This document shows, one piece after another, positions 62,883-64,000 of a DNA stretch of 64,000 bases. The DNA is from CAWCDJ01 sp963836015 (lineage in GTDB: Bacteria; Acidobacteriota; Terriglobia; Bryobacterales; Bryobacteraceae), in the NCBI GenBank assembly GCA_963836015.1, contig CAWIIF010000007.1, forward strand, positions 62,001 through 126,000. The letters run 5' to 3'. A program made the position numbers and the translations under genes. The stretch's first letter is position 1. Each line of letters starts with the position of its first letter. The notes beneath the pieces are model-generated. The model was given only the letters and a program-made list of their open reading frames with translations. It ran no database searches and had not been told where the DNA came from.

Positions 62883-63584
62883 GTGGTCCTGGTGGCAACG
62901 CGAAACCCGCTCAACATCGGCGCTGCCGCGCGCGCCATGGCCAACTTCGGCTTCCCGGTCCTGCGCGTGGTGAACCCTTATGACGTGGCATTTCGCGAGG
63001 CGCGCTCAGCGGTGGGCGCCGCTCCTCTGCTGCGGGCCGCCGAGGAATACGGGAGCGTCGCCGACGCGGTGGCCGATTGTTGCCTCGTGGTAGGCACCAC
63101 CTCCGTCGGCCATCGTGAGCTGCAGCACCCCATCCGCCGCCTGGAATACGGGGCGCGCGTCATCAACGCCGCGCTGCCGGAGGCCCCTGCCGCGCTGCTG
63201 TTCGGCTCCGAGAAATTCGGGCTTTCGAACGACGACCTGAGCCACTGCCACTGGCTGATGCGCATCCCCACGGTCGATCCAGGTCTCTCGATGAATCTGG
63301 GGCAGGCTGTCTCGCTCTGCCTTTACGAGATGGCGCGCGATCCCGAGGCCGCGCACGCGACGCCCGACGAGATCCGTCGGGCCTCCTCCGCGGAATCCGA
63401 GCAGATCACCCGCATGCTGCTCGAGGTGCTGGAGAAGAGCGGCTACGTCAATCCCGTAACCGCCGAATCGACGGAGGAGAAGGTCCGCCGCCTGGTGCGC
63501 CGCCTGGATATCGCGGGCCGCGACGCCCCCGTGCTGCTCGGTATGCTGCGGCAGATCCTCTGGAAAATCGGGGACGCTTCGTGA
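62883..63584 (+). CDS. TrmJ-type tRNA/rRNA 2'-O-methyltransferase (SPOUT)
   Basis: About 233 residues. SPOUT motif 1 is RNPLNIGAAARAMANFGFP, motif 2 is LLFGSEKFGLSNDDLSHCH, and motif 3 is SMNLGQAVSLCLYE. The C-terminal extension resembles TrmJ. The start is unclear: the conserved frame is open upstream but has no ATG; GTG 62883 is the first usual start codon and would begin only five residues before motif 1. It ends in a GTGA overlap with the ClC gene. Confidence 0.88.
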   Translation: MVLVATRNPLNIGAAARAMANFGFPVLRVVNPYDVAFREARSAVGAAPLLRAAEEYGSVADAVADCCLVVGTTSVGHRELQHPIRRLEYGARVINAALPEAPAALLFGSEKFGLSNDDLSHCHWLMRIPTVDPGLSMNLGQAVSLCLYEMARDPEAAHATPDEIRRASSAESEQITRMLLEVLEKSGYVNPVTAESTEEKVRRLVRRLDIAGRDAPVLLGMLRQILWKIGDAS

Positions 63585-64000
63585 AGCTCCGGCGCCAGTA
63601 CCGGCTTCTGGTCGATACCCTCCTGCTGGGAATCGTCGGAGCGCTGAGCGCCCGGGTGTTCATCTTTCTGTTGGACCTGTGCCGGTCGCTGTTCCTGGAG
63701 AGGCTGGCGGGTTACCACACTCTGGAGACCCACGGGCAGTGGCTCATCCCGCTGTCTACCACGTTGGGCGGCCTGCTCTCCGGGCTGCTCGTGTACAGTT
63801 TCGCGCCGGAAGCGGAAGGGCACGGAACCGACACGGTGGTGAACGCATTTCACAACCTGGCGGGGCGGATTCGCGCGCGCGTGCCGTTGATCAAAACGGT
63901 GGCATCGGCGATCACCATCGGGTCGGGCGGCTCGGCGGGACGGGAAGGCCCCACCGCGCTGATCGCCGCCGGCGTCGGCTCCATCTATGCAAACTGGCGG
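63581..64000 (+). CDS. ClC-family chloride channel/transporter, C-terminus beyond the edge
   Basis: The first 140 residues from GTG 63581. Helix A/B begins LLVDTLLLGIVGALSARVFIF; after a periplasmic loop comes LIPLSTTLGGLLSGLLVYSF, then GHGTDTVVNAF and the family signature GSGGSAGREGPTALIAAG, which helps form the anion-selectivity filter (GREGP; Glu corresponds to the gating glutamate region). Truncated by the end of the window. Overlaps the methyltransferase by 4 nt. Confidence 0.9.
   Translation, partial: MKLRRQYRLLVDTLLLGIVGALSARVFIFLLDLCRSLFLERLAGYHTLETHGQWLIPLSTTLGGLLSGLLVYSFAPEAEGHGTDTVVNAFHNLAGRIRARVPLIKTVASAITIGSGGSAGREGPTALIAAGVGSIYANWR

Noticed and set aside
1..64000. CRISPR arrays, tRNA/rRNA genes, transposases or phage genes
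   Set aside because: I looked for repeat-spacer periodicity, tRNA-like cloverleaf segments and transposase/integrase motifs and recognised none; a dedicated scan (tRNAscan-SE, ISfinder) would be needed for certainty.

Overview
The window looks like a chromosomal segment of an acidobacterium, most likely the Solibacter/Bryobacter side of the phylum. The evidence is high GC, three PadR-type regulators each followed by an 'acidobacterial duplicated orphan permease' (ADOP), many Tat-exported secreted proteins, and a PQQ dehydrogenase/Gfo-Idh/porin gene content. No rRNA, tRNA, CRISPR array or insertion sequence was recognised. No stretch longer than about 200 bases lacks a gene. Both ends cut genes: a zinc-finger protein on the left and a ClC channel on the right.

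Left (1-9.5 kb, minus strand): a tightly coupled series HIT protein, two peptide-ABC ATPases, two permeases, a peptide-binding protein, an ECF sigma factor and a TPR-CHAT protease. It is followed by a small HxxxCxxC protein that runs off the edge. Most junctions overlap by 1-8 nt, so uptake, transcription control and a caspase-like protease appear to be co-expressed. I consider this the most interesting locus.

9.5-24 kb: a Gfo/Idh oxidoreductase, a frameshifted DASS anion transporter, and two tandem PadR-ADOP modules with strong, nearly leaderless promoters. Then come a Tat-exported HExxH metalloprotease whose promoter is filled with TACTAG repeats, a quinoprotein dehydrogenase with an unusual CX3CH haem motif, an acyl-CoA synthetase and a secreted esterase.

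24-41.5 kb: guaB; a two-component cassette with cupredoxin, porin and two response regulators (minus strand); Rieske protein and mutM; an outer-membrane protein. A minus-strand housekeeping operon follows (thiL, methyltransferase, sugar kinase, murJ, zinc-ribbon protein). After a cold-shock gene with a clear terminator comes an ECF sigma/anti-sigma/exported-protein set whose sigma gene carries a frameshift, and then a FkbM methyltransferase.

41.5-64 kb: an ABC exporter pair, proS, rpiB-glyA-glycosyltransferase, an exported protein, GNAT and DinB proteins, a third PadR-ADOP module, mltG-ruvX, an AI-2E family transporter, an alginate-lyase-like protein, a PAS histidine kinase, tryptophanase, and an operon of degenerate molybdate-type ABC genes with FmdE, thiE, a TrmJ-type methyltransferase and clc.

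Recurrent themes are ATGA/GTGA/TGATG stop-start coupling, GTG and TTG starts, and -10 boxes only 6-15 nt before start codons.
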